A DNA stretch of 6,025 bases from Chloroflexota bacterium. GTDB taxonomy: Bacteria > Chloroflexota > Limnocylindria > Limnocylindrales > CSP1-4. The notes under the pieces were generated by a model. The model saw nothing but the letters and a program-made list of their open reading frames with translations. It made no database searches and had not been told where the DNA came from. Every line of letters starts with the position of its first letter. Positions within the stretch are counted from its first letter, which is position 1. Position numbers and translations under genes: made by a program. Location of the stretch: contig JAICUV010000213.1 of the NCBI GenBank assembly GCA_025935655.1, positions 1-6,025 of the forward strand, given 5' to 3'. Below are positions 4,767 to 6,025 of the stretch, piece by piece.

Positions 4767-5956
4767 GCGACGACCTCTCCCGCCAGGTGGCCGCGACCGG
4801 CGACCTTGCCGATCTCGAGCAGCCGATCGCCGTCCCGTACATCCAGATCACCGAGGCCTGGGCCCCGCAGGTCCGTGCGGCCGAGGCCCTCGACACCCGC
4901 GACGCGTACGGTCGCGTCCCGGTCGTCGTCCGGATCCGCCAGCGACCGCCGCTGCGGGTCGAGCTGCTGCTCATCGCGGGTGCACTCATCCTGGTCGCCC
5001 TCGTGGTGCCGGTGGACACGATCCTCCGCGTCCTGCTCGCGATCGCCGCGGTCGCGGCGCTCGCGTCGTCGCTCGTGACGCGGACCTTCCTGCGCATCCC
5101 GGCCGGCGCGGTCGGCCTCGTGATGCGGGCGGGCAAGCATGACGCCGTCCTGCCCGAGGGGATCCATCGCGTCAACCCGTTCCTCGTGCTGACGCACATC
5201 GTCTCGACCCGTGAGGTCGCGTTCGACGTCCCGGTCAGCGAGGTCCGGTCCGCCGATGGCGTGGCGATCACCGTGGACCTGCTCCTGACCCTGGGCATCG
5301 CGGATCCGGCGAAGCTCGTCTACTCGATCACGCCCAGCGATCTCGACCAGCTGACCCAGGCGTCGACACAGGATGCCGTGCGGACGCTCGTCCGGGGCGT
5401 GGACGCGCTCGCGGCGCTGGACCTCGGGAGCGCCGAGGCGGACCGGCTGCGCGCGACGATCGACGCCAAGCTCGAGGCGTACGGCGTCGACGTCCGTGGC
5501 GCGGCATTCACCCGGGTGACCCTGCCGGCGCCGCTCACCGCCTCGCTGGAGGCACGACGCCTCGCTGCCGTGCAGCTCGCCGAGGAGGACGAGATCCACG
5601 CCCTGGCCCAGCGCCGGCTCGCGGATCGGACCTCGCTCCTTGCCCAGGAGGCGGAGGCGCGCCGCGCGGCCGTCGAGCACGAGGCGGCGGCCGAGGCGGT
5701 CCGCCTCCAGCGGCTCGAGGAGCGCCTGGCGGCCTCACCCCACGCGGCGCGCTACGACCTCGAGATGGAGCGCATCCGGGTGGCCCAGGCGCTCGCGACG
5801 AACACACGGGCCGTCGTGTCCTTCGGTGGGGGCGACCTCGTCCAGGACCTGCTGGTGGGCGGAACGGCCTCGACCGACGGGTCCACGGTGCCACCGGCCC
5901 CGGCCGCCGCGCCCGCCCGCCCGACGACCCCGCGGGGGACTCGCGCCCGGAGCTGA
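4763..5956 (+). CDS. SPFH/band-7 domain membrane protein (stomatin/prohibitin-like)
   Basis: A 397-aa protein with a 65-residue N-terminal segment, two close hydrophobic helices (about 66-84 and 87-105), then an SPFH/band-7 domain (about 112-262) beginning RIPAGAVGLVMRAGK and containing LPEGIHRVNPF, VSADGVAI-like VRSADGVAITVDL (161-173) and the helix SLEARRLAAVQLAEEDE (261-277). An Ala/Glu/Arg-rich probable coiled coil follows (about 263-348), then VVSFGGGDLVQDLLVGG (351-367) and a Pro/Ala tail. By family knowledge, SPFH proteins form large membrane-bound oligomers that scaffold or control partner membrane proteins. The GTG at 4763 is preferred: its GTGA overlaps the upstream stop, and GGAG lies 9 nt before it. 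An in-frame GTG at 4748 would add five residues but lacks a Shine-Dalgarno. The pair is likely translationally coupled. The specific partner is not shown by the sequence. Confidence 0.88.
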   Translation: MSDDLSRQVAATGDLADLEQPIAVPYIQITEAWAPQVRAAEALDTRDAYGRVPVVVRIRQRPPLRVELLLIAGALILVALVVPVDTILRVLLAIAAVAALASSLVTRTFLRIPAGAVGLVMRAGKHDAVLPEGIHRVNPFLVLTHIVSTREVAFDVPVSEVRSADGVAITVDLLLTLGIADPAKLVYSITPSDLDQLTQASTQDAVRTLVRGVDALAALDLGSAEADRLRATIDAKLEAYGVDVRGAAFTRVTLPAPLTASLEARRLAAVQLAEEDEIHALAQRRLADRTSLLAQEAEARRAAVEHEAAAEAVRLQRLEERLAASPHAARYDLEMERIRVAQALATNTRAVVSFGGGDLVQDLLVGGTASTDGSTVPPAPAAAPARPTTPRGTRARS

Positions 5957-6025
5957 GCCCGGGAACCAACGCTGGATCGCGTGGCGTGGGTGGAGAGTCG
6001 TCGCGGCGCGACGCCGCTGGAGGGC
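5957..6025. other. 3' end of window, unassigned
   Basis: The 69 nt after the SPFH stop hold no clear terminator. A 6-bp hairpin CGTCGC-GGC-GCGACG lies at 5999-6013 without a T-run. A GTG at 5981 opens a frame to the window edge (VAWVESRRGATPLEG), but it has no clear Shine-Dalgarno and is too short to call. Confidence 0.4.

Noticed and set aside
4418..5680. 420-aa minus-strand frame opposite the transporter end and the SPFH gene
   Set aside because: It spans two well-supported genes and has a charged low-complexity translation with no family motif.
5999..6013. Hairpin as the SPFH operon terminator
   Set aside because: The stem is 6 bp with a 3-nt loop and is followed by GC-rich sequence with no T-run.

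Overview
This is a GC-rich window (strong G/C at third codon positions, GTG starts) carrying four protein genes and one tRNA gene, all of ordinary chromosomal type. The base composition, two probable leaderless promoters (a TANNNT box 6-7 nt before the start codon) and an encoded tRNA CCA end suggest a high-GC bacterium such as a Chloroflexota or Actinomycetota lineage. I lean towards Chloroflexota, but the window alone does not settle it. I see no mobile element, CRISPR array or phage gene.

Layout: 1-229 is a non-coding or unresolved leader with an 18-bp dyad, a degenerate 14-15-bp tandem repeat (77-163) and a -10-like box. 230-1249 (+) encodes a PIG-L/LmbE-family zinc deacetylase resembling the mycothiol enzymes MshB and Mca. 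1302-3002 (-) encodes a membrane-anchored CapA-like protein, convergent with the first gene. 3100-3176 (-) is tRNA-Asp(GTC), followed by a strong intrinsic terminator (3041-3080) that separates it from capA. 3306-4766 (+) encodes an AI-2E-family (UPF0118) membrane transporter. 4763-5956 (+) encodes an SPFH/band-7 membrane protein that overlaps the transporter by 4 bp. 5957-6025 is the end of the window with no assignable gene.

How the parts relate: the transporter and SPFH genes form a translationally coupled pair driven from the 3177-3305 intergenic region, which also holds the divergent tRNA promoter. SPFH proteins organise membrane complexes, so a structural or quality-control link to the transporter is a reasonable inference. 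The CapA-like and PIG-L genes appear to be independent single-gene units. No strikingly new system is evident. The most interesting points are the coupled transporter/SPFH pair, the extra domain and CxxC insert of the CapA-like protein, the compact tRNA terminator/capA promoter junction with its start-site annotation trap, and the tandem repeat ahead of the PIG-L gene.
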